Origin: an uncultured Eubacteriales bacterium
Lineage (GTDB): Bacteria; Bacillota; Clostridia; Oscillospirales; Acutalibacteraceae
DNA: 64,000 nt
Direction of reading: 5' to 3'
Assembly (NCBI GenBank): GCA_934561055.1
Contig: CAKTFN010000001.1
Coordinates: 186,001 to 250,000 of the forward strand
The notes beneath the pieces were generated by a model that was not told the DNA's origin, made no database searches, and was given only the letters and a program-made list of their open reading frames with translations. How positions within the stretch are numbered: position 1 is the first letter of the stretch; every line of letters begins with the position of its first letter. Below, in pieces: positions 17,395-26,552 of this stretch. Made by a program: the position numbers and the translations under genes.

Positions 17395-18134
17395 TTTTTC
17401 CTGACCTCCATGCCTGCGGCGAGTTTTAGCTTTCTGATTTCTTCTTCGGAAAGTTCTCGCCAATCGCCCTGTTTCAGCATTCCGAGTTTAACTGAACCTA
17501 CGGCTATTCTGCGAAGCCTTGCAACATCAAGACCGATTTCTTCGCACATTTTTCTGATTTGTCGGTTTCTGCCTTCATAAAGGACAATTTCAAGAACAAC
17601 ACGGTTTTCTTCCCGAAGAACAACTCTGACATCGGCGGGAGCGGTTTTCCGGTCGTCAATAACAATTCCGGTTGCTATTTTTGTCAACTGTTCCTCACTT
17701 ACCGGCGGACGCACAGTTACACGGTAGGTTTTTGAAACGTGCTTTGAAGGATGAGTCAATGCATTCGCAAATTCACCGTCGTTTGTAAAAAGGAGCATTC
17801 CTTCCGACTCACGGTCAAGACGTCCTACCGGATAAACACGGGCGGGAGCGTTTTCAACGAGCATTGCAACGCATTTTCTGTCCATTTCGTCATTCATTGT
17901 CGTAATGAATCCGCGCGGTTTGTTGAGCATAATATAGACATTGTTCTTTTGCTTAAGAACTTTTTTTCCTCTGACAGTGACCGTATCGTGCTTTGGGTCG
18001 ACTTTGTCTCCGATTGAAGCGACTTTTCCGTTCACTTTAACGATTCCGCTTTCAATCATTTCTTCGCTTTTCCTTCTTGAAGCAACACCGCATTCAGAAA
18101 GATATTTCTGAAGTCTCATTCTGTTGTCTGCCAA
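17391..18134 (-). CDS. rluB: 23S rRNA pseudouridine synthase (RluB/RsuA family)
   Basis: An N-terminal S4 RNA-binding domain (MRLQKYLSECGVASRRKSEEMI) is followed by the catalytic domain with GRLDRESEGMLLFTNDG, whose Asp is the nucleophile, and the RNRQIRKM motif. The start is either TTG at 18134, which has GGAAG 9 nt upstream, or ATG at 18119, which overlaps the preceding stop as ATGA; the TTG is preferred for its ribosome site. Length 247 aa. The ytfJ-dac-rluB neighbourhood is typical of sporulating Clostridia. Confidence 0.93.
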   Translation of the reverse strand: MADNRMRLQKYLSECGVASRRKSEEMIESGIVKVNGKVASIGDKVDPKHDTVTVRGKKVLKQKNNVYIMLNKPRGFITTMNDEMDRKCVAMLVENAPARVYPVGRLDRESEGMLLFTNDGEFANALTHPSKHVSKTYRVTVRPPVSEEQLTKIATGIVIDDRKTAPADVRVVLREENRVVLEIVLYEGRNRQIRKMCEEIGLDVARLRRIAVGSVKLGMLKQGDWRELSEEEIRKLKLAAGMEVRKK

Positions 18135-19300
18135 GCGGCAACACTTCCTTTTTTCGTAAAAATACTCTTAATTTTGTTTTTTATCCTTGCTATAAAGCTT
18201 TCGCTGTGAATATACGTTTCCGTCTGAGAAGCAACCGGTTCAGCAGCAAACAGCGAAACCGTTTTTATGTTGTTCACACCGACATAAAAGTCAATTTTTC
18301 CGATAACGTCGTTTTCCTTGATCGGAGCATAAACAAACTTGGGAAGAAAAACTCTGCTTTTAACATTTTTTTCACCGTGAACAGCAATTTCAAACAACTT
18401 TTCCGTCGCCTTAACCATAACGGATGAAGCGGTTCCTCCGACAACGGGAACTCTTTCGGAAAAATCAGCATATACTGTTTTCTTTGAAAACGTTTCAAAA
18501 CATGATTTATAGAGTTTTCTGTGATCATTCCAATCATCGGGAGCACAAAGTGTGACAACAATTATTACCGCACCGTCACGTTCAGCGGCACTAACAAGAC
18601 AGCGGCCGCTCTTTTTTGTGAATCCTGTTTTTACACCGAAAACGCCTTTATTCTCAGAAAGGAGTCTGTTATGATTTGAAAAGAAAAGTCTGTAATTTTC
18701 CGGCCTTTCAAGGTTAGACGTATATTTTTTTGTTGAACAAACAGCTTTGAAGGTGTTATTCTTAATGCAATAAGAAGCAAGAAGCGCCATATCATACGCC
18801 GTTGAATAATGTTCTTCGTCGTCAAGACCGGATGCCGTCACAAAATGAGTGCTTTTCATTCCGATTGATGCGGCTTTTCGGTTCATGAGTTCAGAAAAAT
18901 TCTCAAGACTTTCCGAAAGAAAAATCGCAACCGAGTTTGCGGCGTCATTTCCGGATTCAAGCATCATTCCGTAGACAAGATCACGCAGTTTAATCCGATA
19001 GCCGGCTTTAAGTCCAATTGACGTTCCCTCGGCACGAATCATTTTCCCGGTAATTTCAACCGTCTCGTCAAGCCTTCCGGATTCAATTGCAAGAACCGAC
19101 GTCATAATTTTCGTTGTGCTTGCCATTGAACGTTTTTCAAAAGCGTCTTTTTCAAAAAGAATTTCATTTGAAGACGCATCAATTGCAACAGCACTTTTCG
19201 CACTGATTTCAATCGCAGAAACCGCAAAAATGCCAAACAGTGAAATCAAAACCGAAACTAAAAGAACAGAAGCTAATTTTTTAATCAACAAAGCAACCAC
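18116..19300 (-). CDS. D-alanyl-D-alanine carboxypeptidase (DacF/PBP5-like)
   Basis: Low-molecular-weight penicillin-binding protein that trims the terminal D-Ala of peptidoglycan stem peptides. A signal peptide covers about residues 1-30. The active-site triad is present: STTK at 61-64, SGND and KTGFTKKSG. A beta-rich C-terminal domain and a basic amphipathic tail (RIKNKIKSIF) for membrane attachment follow. The start is uncertain: GTG at 19300, or TTG at 19291 or 19288. Its place beside ytfJ suggests the DacF role in spore cortex or forespore wall (inference). Confidence 0.92.
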   Translation of the reverse strand: MVALLIKKLASVLLVSVLISLFGIFAVSAIEISAKSAVAIDASSNEILFEKDAFEKRSMASTTKIMTSVLAIESGRLDETVEITGKMIRAEGTSIGLKAGYRIKLRDLVYGMMLESGNDAANSVAIFLSESLENFSELMNRKAASIGMKSTHFVTASGLDDEEHYSTAYDMALLASYCIKNNTFKAVCSTKKYTSNLERPENYRLFFSNHNRLLSENKGVFGVKTGFTKKSGRCLVSAAERDGAVIIVVTLCAPDDWNDHRKLYKSCFETFSKKTVYADFSERVPVVGGTASSVMVKATEKLFEIAVHGEKNVKSRVFLPKFVYAPIKENDVIGKIDFYVGVNNIKTVSLFAAEPVASQTETYIHSESFIARIKNKIKSIFTKKGSVAAWQTTE

Positions 19301-19351
19301 CTGCCATTTTTATGATATGCAGGCGGTTGTCGAAAAATTATTAAACTAAAA

Positions 19352-19777
19352 TTATTCGCTGAGAGCAGCGTCAACAACAGCGTCGGTTGCAGCCTGCTTT
19401 GCGGAATCTTTCTTTGCTTTGTTTACAAGTCCGGTAACCTTATCAAACATTTCGGGAACAAGGTTAACAACTCTTTCTGCGGCATTGTCATAAGCGGTGA
19501 TGTGCTTGAGCGTTACCTCTCCGTCACTGATAACAAGGAATGCAACCGGTGTGATTGTTACGCCGGCTCCGCCGCCGCCGCCAAAAAGTTCCTGTGTGTT
19601 CTTCGACGGAAAATCCGCACCGCCCGAAGCAAAGCCGTATGTGACTTTTGAAACGGGAATAATCGTAACTCCGCCTTCGGCATAAATCGGCTCACCGATA
19701 ATTGTGCTTGTATCAACAAGATCACGGATTTTTTCAATTGTTGAACTGAGAATAGCCCCTGCTGATTTTTCTGACAT
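19352..19777 (-). CDS. ytfJ: Spore protein YtfJ/GerW family
   Basis: A 141-residue protein of the GerW/YtfJ family, members of which are spore constituents needed for normal germination in Bacillus. Diagnostic features are IIGEPIYAEGGVTIIPVSKV, GFASGGAD, and the glycine run in ELFGGGGGAGVTITPVAFLV. AGGAT lies 8 nt before the ATG at 19777. It begins 6 nt after the DUF2953 stop; this pair is conserved in spore formers. Confidence 0.93.
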   Translation of the reverse strand: MSEKSAGAILSSTIEKIRDLVDTSTIIGEPIYAEGGVTIIPVSKVTYGFASGGADFPSKNTQELFGGGGGAGVTITPVAFLVISDGEVTLKHITAYDNAAERVVNLVPEMFDKVTGLVNKAKKDSAKQAATDAVVDAALSE

Positions 19778-19783
19778 TATATA

Positions 19784-20503
19784 TCATCCTTTCTTTGTTT
19801 CTGAGGGTTGGGTTTCATTTTCTGCTTTAGGTGCGGGTTTTCCTTTCTTCGCATTCTTAAAGAACTTGAGGCCGACCTTGAAAACAAGGCGGAAAACCAT
19901 TCCGATTGTTGAGTTGATGATTTTTCTTATAACGAGATGGAAATCAAAGAAGAACTCTCCTTCGCTCTTGTTTGCAAGAAAATCAGGTTCAACCGATGCG
20001 TCATATTTTTTAACGAGATTGTTTGAACAGATGAAGCCGAGGAGCGGATAAACCATTTGACAGGTCTTTCCGTACTCAATCGCCGTTTTGGCGCTGTCGC
20101 CTGTTCCCACGGTTATGTAAATTTCAATTTCATCAAAGACAATACTTTTGAAAAGTTTTCCTCCGTAAAGTCCGAGAACGTGGCCGAGGTTTGAAAGAAC
20201 TTCCATCATTCCGTCATAACCGTTGGCTTTAACCATTTGGATAATCGGATTGGGCTTTTTCTCTTTCGGTTCTTCTTTCTTTTCTTCTTTCGGTTTTTCC
20301 TTTTTCGGCTTTTTCTCTTTTTTCGGTTTCTTTTCTTTCTTTTCACCGACAGGAAGAATGTTCAGATTAATAAAAAGATATCTTATTGAAAGATAAATTT
20401 TGTCGCCGTATGAAAAAGAGACGTGAACCGGAATTGAAAGAACAAGAATAATAAATGCAATTATTGCACCGAGTACACAAAGAAAAATTTGAAATCCGGT
20501 CAC
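19784..20503 (-). CDS. DUF2953 membrane-anchored protein
   Basis: A 239-aa protein with one N-terminal helix (about 4-26), a short beta-rich stretch, and a low-complexity Lys/Glu/Pro segment at about 55-82 (repeats of KKEKKPKKEK). The C-terminal domain has VGTGDSAKTAI and a final hydrophobic segment, matching DUF2953 proteins that accompany ytfJ in sporulating Firmicutes. The GTG at 20503 is preferred because GGGGGAG is 5 nt upstream; the TTG at 20521 precedes that site. Confidence 0.86.
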   Translation of the reverse strand: MTGFQIFLCVLGAIIAFIILVLSIPVHVSFSYGDKIYLSIRYLFINLNILPVGEKKEKKPKKEKKPKKEKPKEEKKEEPKEKKPNPIIQMVKANGYDGMMEVLSNLGHVLGLYGGKLFKSIVFDEIEIYITVGTGDSAKTAIEYGKTCQMVYPLLGFICSNNLVKKYDASVEPDFLANKSEGEFFFDFHLVIRKIINSTIGMVFRLVFKVGLKFFKNAKKGKPAPKAENETQPSETKKG

Positions 20504-20549
20504 TCTTTCTCCCCCTTTCAAAGCAATTTATTATATGTTACCCTAATTT

Positions 20550-21149
20550 TTAAATTTCGTCAACCGTTTCAACGAAATCAATCGGTTCAGTTTGAAAATT
20601 TTCTTCTTTTTTTTCCTCATCAGAACCGTTTTGTGCATTATTTTCCGGAACGGCCGGAAGATCATCGAGTGACGACAAACAGAAGCAACGAAGAAAATTC
20701 GATGTTGTTCCGTAAATCAACGGCCTCCCCGGAAGGTCAAGTCTGCCCTTTTCTTCAATGAGAGAACGCTGACAAAGTGTTGAAATAACCCCGGAGCAGT
20801 CAACACCTCTGATTTGTTCGACAAAAGCCTTTGTTACAGGCTGATTATATGCGATTATCGCAAGAACTTCAAGTGCCGCCTGAGAAAGAGGTGCGTTACG
20901 CTTAATTTCAAGAACTTTTCTGATTTGATCGGCATACTGCTTTCTTGAACAGATTTGATATTTATTGTCAAGCTTAAGAATGCACAAACCTCCGTTGCGT
21001 TCATCGTAAGCGGCACGAAGGTTTTCAAGAACCTGACCGAGAAGAAGTTCGTCAACCTCAAGAGCCTGAGAAAGACGCTCAATTTCAATCGGTTCGCCGA
21101 CGGCGAAAAGAACTGCTTCCAATGCATTTTGCAATTCATTCATATTCAT
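20550..21149 (-). CDS. scpB: Segregation and condensation protein ScpB
   Basis: Kleisin-interacting subunit of the bacterial condensin Smc-ScpAB; 199 aa with two winged-helix domains. Family markers include EAVLFAVGEPI, LSQAALEVLAIIAYNQPVTK and GRPLIYGTTSNFLRCF. The last 30 residues are acidic. The ATG at 21149 overlaps the scpA stop (ATGA), so the two subunits are made in step. Confidence 0.96.
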   Translation of the reverse strand: MNMNELQNALEAVLFAVGEPIEIERLSQALEVDELLLGQVLENLRAAYDERNGGLCILKLDNKYQICSRKQYADQIRKVLEIKRNAPLSQAALEVLAIIAYNQPVTKAFVEQIRGVDCSGVISTLCQRSLIEEKGRLDLPGRPLIYGTTSNFLRCFCLSSLDDLPAVPENNAQNGSDEEKKEENFQTEPIDFVETVDEI

Positions 21150-21862
21150 TGCTTTCTTAATTTTCCTTCCCTTTTCAGAGTAACAACGGTGTTATCGTTG
21201 TTCAGACATATTTTTCCGTTCTTTACAAGTTCGAGAACCGCAAGAAAAGTTGCAACTATTTCAGAACGCGACGTACTGTGATTAAAGAACTCAGAAAACT
21301 TCTGCTTTGCATTTTTCAAAAGCCTTCGGTAAATATAGACAATCCTTGAATTGACCGAAACGATTTTATGAGAAACGATCCCGCTGAAAGCTTCGATCGG
21401 CGGCGGAAGTTTTCTTTTCTCTTTTCCGATTGCGCTGAGATAAGCCAAAAGAATATCTTTGCTTTCATGAACACGGCTGTATGTCACGTTCTTCGGAAGC
21501 TCGAGCGGTTCACGGCAAAAATAATCGGCGCCGTCCGCCTGTTTTGAAAGCTTCTCGGCCATCAGCTTGCAGTCACGATACTCAATCAGCTCACCGGTGA
21601 GTTCAAGCTTAAGCTGCTCGGCCTCTTCATGAACCGGCAAAAGGGAAACAGTCTTGATATACACAAGTCTTGCAGCCATGTCGATGAACTCGCTTGCAAC
21701 GTTCATGTCCGATTCTTCCATCTTTCGGACGTAATCGACATACTGTTCGACAAGCTCAAAAATCGGAATGTCGTTTATATTAAGTTTGTGTTTGCTTATG
21801 AGGTGCAAAAGAAGGTCAAGCGGCCCTTCAAAAACCTCAAGTTTATAATTGATTTTCTCCAT
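21146..21862 (-). CDS. scpA: Segregation and condensation protein ScpA
   Basis: Kleisin that bridges the Smc heads; 238 aa. The opening INYKLEVFEGPLDLLLHLI and the block FIDMAARLVYIKTVSLLP are family signatures; the C-terminus holds the winged helix that binds Smc. The start is 3 nt after the end of the site-2 protease gene. Confidence 0.96.
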   Translation of the reverse strand: MEKINYKLEVFEGPLDLLLHLISKHKLNINDIPIFELVEQYVDYVRKMEESDMNVASEFIDMAARLVYIKTVSLLPVHEEAEQLKLELTGELIEYRDCKLMAEKLSKQADGADYFCREPLELPKNVTYSRVHESKDILLAYLSAIGKEKRKLPPPIEAFSGIVSHKIVSVNSRIVYIYRRLLKNAKQKFSEFFNHSTSRSEIVATFLAVLELVKNGKICLNNDNTVVTLKREGKLRKQ

Positions 21863-21865
21863 CTT

Positions 21866-22552
21866 TCACCCAACGTGCATACCGAAGATCAAACCGGCTC
21901 CTTTAATAAACAACCGCATTATTCCGTTTGTTGCCCAAGCAATCGGAGTGTCAAGCGCTCCGAAAAGAACAAGAGCGAGAACGGCATAAACAATATAGCG
22001 TTCGTACTTCATAATTGTGTAATAGTACTTATCCAGCAAAATCGCAGTAAGTATTCTCGAACCGTCAAGCGGAGGAACCGGAATAAGATTGAAAACAGCA
22101 AGAGAAACATTGATTTGCGCAACATAAAGGAAAAACATAACTATAGCCCGCGCGAGGCTTCCGTCTGTAGGATTTCCGAATTTGAAGATTGCGCAATAAA
22201 AGACTGAAAACAAAAACGCCATAATGAGATTTGAAATCGGTCCCGCAATTGCGGTCAGAGCCATACACGACTTTCTCTTTTTCGGATTGAAATTATTCAT
22301 ATTGACAGGGACGGGCTTTGCATATCCGAAGCCGGCAATAATCATCATCAAAGCACCGAAAAGGTCAAGGTGAGCAAGCGGATTTAAAGTCAGCCTTCCC
22401 GAAAGACGAGCGGTCTGGTCTCCGAGCTTTGTTGCAACAAGAGCGTGAGCAAACTCATGCACCGGCAAAATGCAAAACATGACAAAAATTCTTGCAAATA
22501 AATTCAGAACCACGTCAATGGTAAATCCGTTTTGAATAAGGTCGTAAATCAT
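21866..22552 (-). CDS. Site-2 protease family membrane peptidase (M50)
   Basis: Intramembrane zinc protease of 228 aa. The catalytic HEFAH is at residues 32-36 inside the first helix pair, and the second motif NLIPVPPLDGSRI supplies the third zinc ligand Asp. Five or six membrane segments are visible. This short form lacks PDZ domains. The gene commonly precedes scpA-scpB; substrates are unknown. It overlaps the end of prmC by 4 nt (ATGA). Confidence 0.94.
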   Translation of the reverse strand: MIYDLIQNGFTIDVVLNLFARIFVMFCILPVHEFAHALVATKLGDQTARLSGRLTLNPLAHLDLFGALMMIIAGFGYAKPVPVNMNNFNPKKRKSCMALTAIAGPISNLIMAFLFSVFYCAIFKFGNPTDGSLARAIVMFFLYVAQINVSLAVFNLIPVPPLDGSRILTAILLDKYYYTIMKYERYIVYAVLALVLFGALDTPIAWATNGIMRLFIKGAGLIFGMHVG

Positions 22553-23406
22553 TTTTGTCCTTTCCCGGCAATGACAAAGCGGTCAAAACCGTTGAAGTCT
22601 TTAATAATCGAAATTTCTTCGCTGAATTTTGAAAACATTGAAGCTATTGCTTCGGCCTGTTCTTCTCCGCATTCAACGGCAATGAAGCCACCGTCATTAA
22701 TATACGGAAGCCATTTTTCTGCAAGAGCGCGATAGAAATCAAGTCCGTCCTCTCCTCCGTCAAGAGCTGTTTCCGGTTCGTTTTTGACCTCCGGTTGAAG
22801 AGATTCAAGCTCGGAACTTTTAACATACGGCGGATTTGAAACAATAACATCCGGCCTCGGTAGAAAACCGAATTTATCATAGCCGTCAAGAACATTGCCT
22901 TTAATCGCCGGAACGGATCTTGCAACACCGAGCTTCATTCGGTTTTCATTGAGGTAAGAAATTGCTTTATCGCAATACTCGACAAGATAAACATCCGCAT
23001 TTTTTACCTGCTTTTTGAGCGTTATTCCAATGCAGCCGCTTCCGGCACAAAGGTCAAAAACCGTCGGAGATTTCATTTTTTGAAGCTTTTCGATAACAAG
23101 CGAGCAAAGCTCCTCCGTTTCCGGTCTCGGAACAAGAACACCTTCGCCGACTTTATAATTCTCGCCGTAAAATTCCCATTCACCGAAAATATACTGGAGA
23201 GGAACAGAATCTTTTCTTTTCTTAATTATACTCTGAACCTCGCTGATTGCCGTCGAATCGACAAAATTGTCTTTGTTGAGCAAGAACATTGTTTTGTCAA
23301 TGTCAAGAACGTTTTGAACGATCAAATTCGCTTCGTTTTCAAAATCGTCCTTTCCTGCCGCTTTAAGTTCGTCTTTGCAATAATTATATAGTTCAATAAC
23401 CGTCAT
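22549..23406 (-). CDS. prmC: Peptide chain release factor glutamine methyltransferase PrmC
   Basis: Methylates the GGQ glutamine of release factors RF1 and RF2; 285 aa. A small helical N-terminal domain precedes the SAM domain with FDLCAGSGCIGI and the catalytic VSNPPYV. It overlaps the DUF1385 gene by 4 nt at its 5' end. The DUF1385-prmC pair is common in Clostridia; prfA is not beside it here. Confidence 0.95.
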   Translation of the reverse strand: MTVIELYNYCKDELKAAGKDDFENEANLIVQNVLDIDKTMFLLNKDNFVDSTAISEVQSIIKKRKDSVPLQYIFGEWEFYGENYKVGEGVLVPRPETEELCSLVIEKLQKMKSPTVFDLCAGSGCIGITLKKQVKNADVYLVEYCDKAISYLNENRMKLGVARSVPAIKGNVLDGYDKFGFLPRPDVIVSNPPYVKSSELESLQPEVKNEPETALDGGEDGLDFYRALAEKWLPYINDGGFIAVECGEEQAEAIASMFSKFSEEISIIKDFNGFDRFVIAGKGQK

Positions 23407-24392
23407 TTTATTTCATCATCCTCAGGATTATCGGTGATTACGGCTTTGAATGCGGCAAGCGCAACCTCAATCATCGAATCATCCGGTTCTTTTGTTGTGA
23501 GTCTCTGCATCCAGAGTCCCGGCGCCGAAAGGATTTTAACAAAAAGATTGTCGTGCTTTCCGGCGTATTTTATGAATTCATAACCGAAGCCCATAACGAG
23601 CGGAAGAATCAAAAGCTTTACAATCATCCAGACCGCAATGTTATTTCTGAGATTCGGAAATGCAACCGAAACAATCGAAGAAATTATTACGCTGATAATA
23701 ATTATAACAAACATAAAGCTTGTTCCGCATCTCGGATGGAAACGAATCTGCTTTCTGACATTTTCAACAGTAAGCTCAAGCCCGTGTTCATAACAAAAAA
23801 TCGTTTTATGTTCGGCACCGTGATACATAAAAGTCCGCTTGATGTCCTTCATAAGAGAAACAAGCGCAATATATGAAACAAAAATAATCATTCTCATCAC
23901 ACCTTCAATAAGTGCGCGGTAATTCGTAAGTGCGCCGGAGGCGAGACTGTTGAAGAAATCGGCAACCTTAGACGGAAGCCAAAAGAAAAGTGCAAAAGCA
24001 AGAAGGACGCCGAGAACGGAAGCGATTCCCGTAATTACGCTCATAACCTTCTTGCTCAGATGGTCATTGAGCCATTTGTCAAGTTTTGAAGCGTTTTCGT
24101 CGTTGTTTTCAATATCTTCAAGACCTGATTTTTCAGCTGATTCCATGAGACACTTATAACCGAAAATCATCGACTCGACAAAATTCACACAACCTCTGAT
24201 AATCGGCCAACCGAGAAACTTAACTTTATCTTTGATGTGTTTGACTTCCTTTTCTTCCGTGTCAATCGTTCCGTCGGGAAGACGGACGGACATTGCGGCG
24301 CCCTTCGGTCCCTGCATCATAATGCCTTCAATGAGTGCCTGACCGCCGACCGAAGTTTTATGCACAACTTCTTTGTTTTTATTCTTACTCAA
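23403..24392 (-). CDS. DUF1385 family membrane protein (YqhQ-like)
   Basis: A 329-aa integral membrane protein. The family signature SVGGQALIEGIMMQGP is near the N-terminus, and the central KTIFCYEHG and RFHPRCGTSFM blocks carry conserved Cys and His residues. Hydrophobic segments lie at about 112-140, 155-180, 222-245 and 255-280. No function is firmly established for the family. Confidence 0.92.
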   Translation of the reverse strand: MSKNKNKEVVHKTSVGGQALIEGIMMQGPKGAAMSVRLPDGTIDTEEKEVKHIKDKVKFLGWPIIRGCVNFVESMIFGYKCLMESAEKSGLEDIENNDENASKLDKWLNDHLSKKVMSVITGIASVLGVLLAFALFFWLPSKVADFFNSLASGALTNYRALIEGVMRMIIFVSYIALVSLMKDIKRTFMYHGAEHKTIFCYEHGLELTVENVRKQIRFHPRCGTSFMFVIIIISVIISSIVSVAFPNLRNNIAVWMIVKLLILPLVMGFGYEFIKYAGKHDNLFVKILSAPGLWMQRLTTKEPDDSMIEVALAAFKAVITDNPEDDEIK

Positions 24393-24395
24393 AAT

Positions 24396-25832
24396 TCAGT
24401 CCTCCTTTTTATATACCGGAAGCATAACTTCAACTTTTGTTCCTGCTCCCTGAGTGCTTTCAATTTTAAAAATACCGTTATGTAATTTTATGATTTCATC
24501 AACAACAGCAAGTCCTATTCCTGTTCCGTGCTTATCGTTGTTTGCTTTATAAAACTTTTCCTTGACATGCGGAAGGTCGTTTTCTGAAATTCCGCATCCG
24601 TTATCACTGAATGATATTTTAACATAATTTTCTGAATTTTCAACAGAAATTATGATTTTTCCTCCTCTTTCCGTATATTTTACCGAATTGTCAAGAATAT
24701 TTATAAACACCTGACAAATTCTGTCGCTGTCACCGAGAACAAAACTGTTTTCGGTTTCGCAAAGATTGAGAATAACTTTCTTCCCCTCGCTTGCAGCTTT
24801 CGGACGATACATCAAAAAAGCCTGCTGAATTTCGGCAATGATGTCAACAATTCCGACTTTCATTTGAAGTTTTCCGCTCTGCATTCTTGAAAAATCAAGA
24901 AGTTCTTCAACCATTCCCGCAAGGCGTGTGGTTTCCGAAGTAATAATTTCAAGGCCTTTCTTCATAACCTCGTCGTCACTTTCAGCAATTGACGAAAGTG
25001 TTTCGCTCCAGCCTTTTATTGCCGTGAGAGGCGTCCTTATTTCATGAGAAACCGTTGAAATAAAACTGTTTTTCATGTTATCGATTTCACCGATTTGTTC
25101 GGCCATATTGTTGATTGTTTCACAAAGTTCACCGATTTCGTCATCGGTATGCGGAATTGAAATTCTTGCCGAAAAGTCTCCTTTCGCAATTTTTTTTGCG
25201 GTCTGATTAACAACCTTAACCGGATTTACAATCGAAGAAACAAAATAATATCCGGAGTTGAACATCAAAAGCGAAATCAAAAAAACGCCGAAAACAACAG
25301 CCGCAAAAATCAAGTAAAGCTGTTTGTTGACATCCTTTAATGAAACGAGATATCTGACCGCTCCGCAATTTTCGCCCTGGAAATTTCTAAGAATGTAACT
25401 CATTGCCATAACCGGTTCATGCCATGCGGTTCTCGATTTTTTGATCGAAATTCCGTTTTCGCTGTTCAAGGCTTCGTAATAATCCGGCATGTCGGTAAAT
25501 TCACTGACATCATAACCGCCGGATGAAACCAGCGGATTTCCGTTTTTATCGATTACCCAGATTTCGATTTTATCTCTGTATTCGTAATTCTCAGCAAAAT
25601 TCACCGCCGCTTCGGAAAAATCTTTACTGTCAAGAGAATAATAATAACCAAAATATGTGTCGGCAACATTTGTATCGCAAGATCTGAGCGTCATCTCGGC
25701 GGCGTGGTTATATCGAAGGTATATCGAATACATGAGAATTCCGGAAACGATTGTGAGTATTAAAACCGTTGCAAAGAAAATGTTACGAAGCCAACGTGCT
25801 TTGATTGTTTTTTTTATAATACTCACCGCCAT
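24396..25832 (-). CDS. Sensor histidine kinase with extracytoplasmic domain
   Basis: Membrane sensor kinase of 478 aa. TM1 is at about 15-38, an extracellular Cache/PAS-sized domain at about 40-170, TM2 at about 173-200, HAMP at about 200-252, HisKA with phospho-acceptor His263 in STVSHEIRTPL, and HATPase motifs DNSVKYTERGG, DNGCGI and GTGIGLAVV. It is the last gene of a three-gene unit: secreted repeat protein, response regulator, kinase. The start lies 5 nt after the regulator stop. Confidence 0.94.
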   Translation of the reverse strand: MAVSIIKKTIKARWLRNIFFATVLILTIVSGILMYSIYLRYNHAAEMTLRSCDTNVADTYFGYYYSLDSKDFSEAAVNFAENYEYRDKIEIWVIDKNGNPLVSSGGYDVSEFTDMPDYYEALNSENGISIKKSRTAWHEPVMAMSYILRNFQGENCGAVRYLVSLKDVNKQLYLIFAAVVFGVFLISLLMFNSGYYFVSSIVNPVKVVNQTAKKIAKGDFSARISIPHTDDEIGELCETINNMAEQIGEIDNMKNSFISTVSHEIRTPLTAIKGWSETLSSIAESDDEVMKKGLEIITSETTRLAGMVEELLDFSRMQSGKLQMKVGIVDIIAEIQQAFLMYRPKAASEGKKVILNLCETENSFVLGDSDRICQVFINILDNSVKYTERGGKIIISVENSENYVKISFSDNGCGISENDLPHVKEKFYKANNDKHGTGIGLAVVDEIIKLHNGIFKIESTQGAGTKVEVMLPVYKKED

Positions 25833-25837
25833 TCATT

Positions 25838-26542
25838 TTATTCACCGGAGATCCATTTATATCCTTTTCCCCAAACTGTTGTCAAATAATCCGGACAGGA
25901 AGGATCTTTTTCGATTTTCAGTCTGAGCCTTCGTATGTTTACGTCAACGACTTTGTCGTCTCCGAAATAGCTTTCTCCCCAAACATGATTGAGAAGCTCC
26001 TCACGGCTGATTGTCCGATTCGGTTTTGAGAAGAAAAGCTCAAGAATTTGAAACTCGATCTGAGAAAGGTCAATTCTTTGACCCTCACAAAAAACAGCGC
26101 GTTTTTTGGTACTAAGACAAAATTTTCCGCAGATAATTTCATCGCTGTTTGCTTTCAAAATCTCCTTGTTAAGCTTCACCCGCCTGTATAAGGCTTCAAT
26201 TCTTGCAAGAAGTTCGGTTACGGAAAACGGCTTTGTTATGTAATCGTCCGCACCGGAATAAAGACCTAACACCTTATCTTGCTCCTGTGTTTTTGCCGTA
26301 AGAAAGATTATTCCAACGGTTGACGAAAGCTCACGGATTCGCCGGCACACCCCAATTCCGTCAATTTTCGGCATCATTACATCAAGAAGCACAACGTCAA
26401 GCGAATCTTTATTTTCCGCAAATATTTTCAGCGCCTCGGTTCCGTTTTCAGCTTCGGCGACGCTGAAGCCATGGCGTCTCAAATTGAGCGTAATAAATTC
26501 TCTGATTGATTTTTCGTCCTCGGCAATGAGTATTTTTTTCAC
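25838..26542 (-). CDS. OmpR-family response regulator
   Basis: Two-component regulator of 234 aa. The receiver domain has the acidic pair in IAEDEKS, phospho-acceptor Asp in VVLLDVMMP, and Lys in YITKPFS; the C-terminal winged helix ends in RRLRLKIEKDP and VWGKGYKW. The GTG at 26542 is preferred because GAGG is 8 nt upstream; the GTG at 26551 would sit on that site. It is probably controlled by the kinase next to it. Confidence 0.95.
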   Translation of the reverse strand: MKKILIAEDEKSIREFITLNLRRHGFSVAEAENGTEALKIFAENKDSLDVVLLDVMMPKIDGIGVCRRIRELSSTVGIIFLTAKTQEQDKVLGLYSGADDYITKPFSVTELLARIEALYRRVKLNKEILKANSDEIICGKFCLSTKKRAVFCEGQRIDLSQIEFQILELFFSKPNRTISREELLNHVWGESYFGDDKVVDVNIRRLRLKIEKDPSCPDYLTTVWGKGYKWISGE

Positions 26543-26552
26543 TCGGCTCACC

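Noticed and set aside
20255..20345. A/T- and K-rich low-complexity DNA
   Set aside because: It encodes the Lys/Glu/Pro segment of the DUF2953 protein; no separate repeat element is needed.
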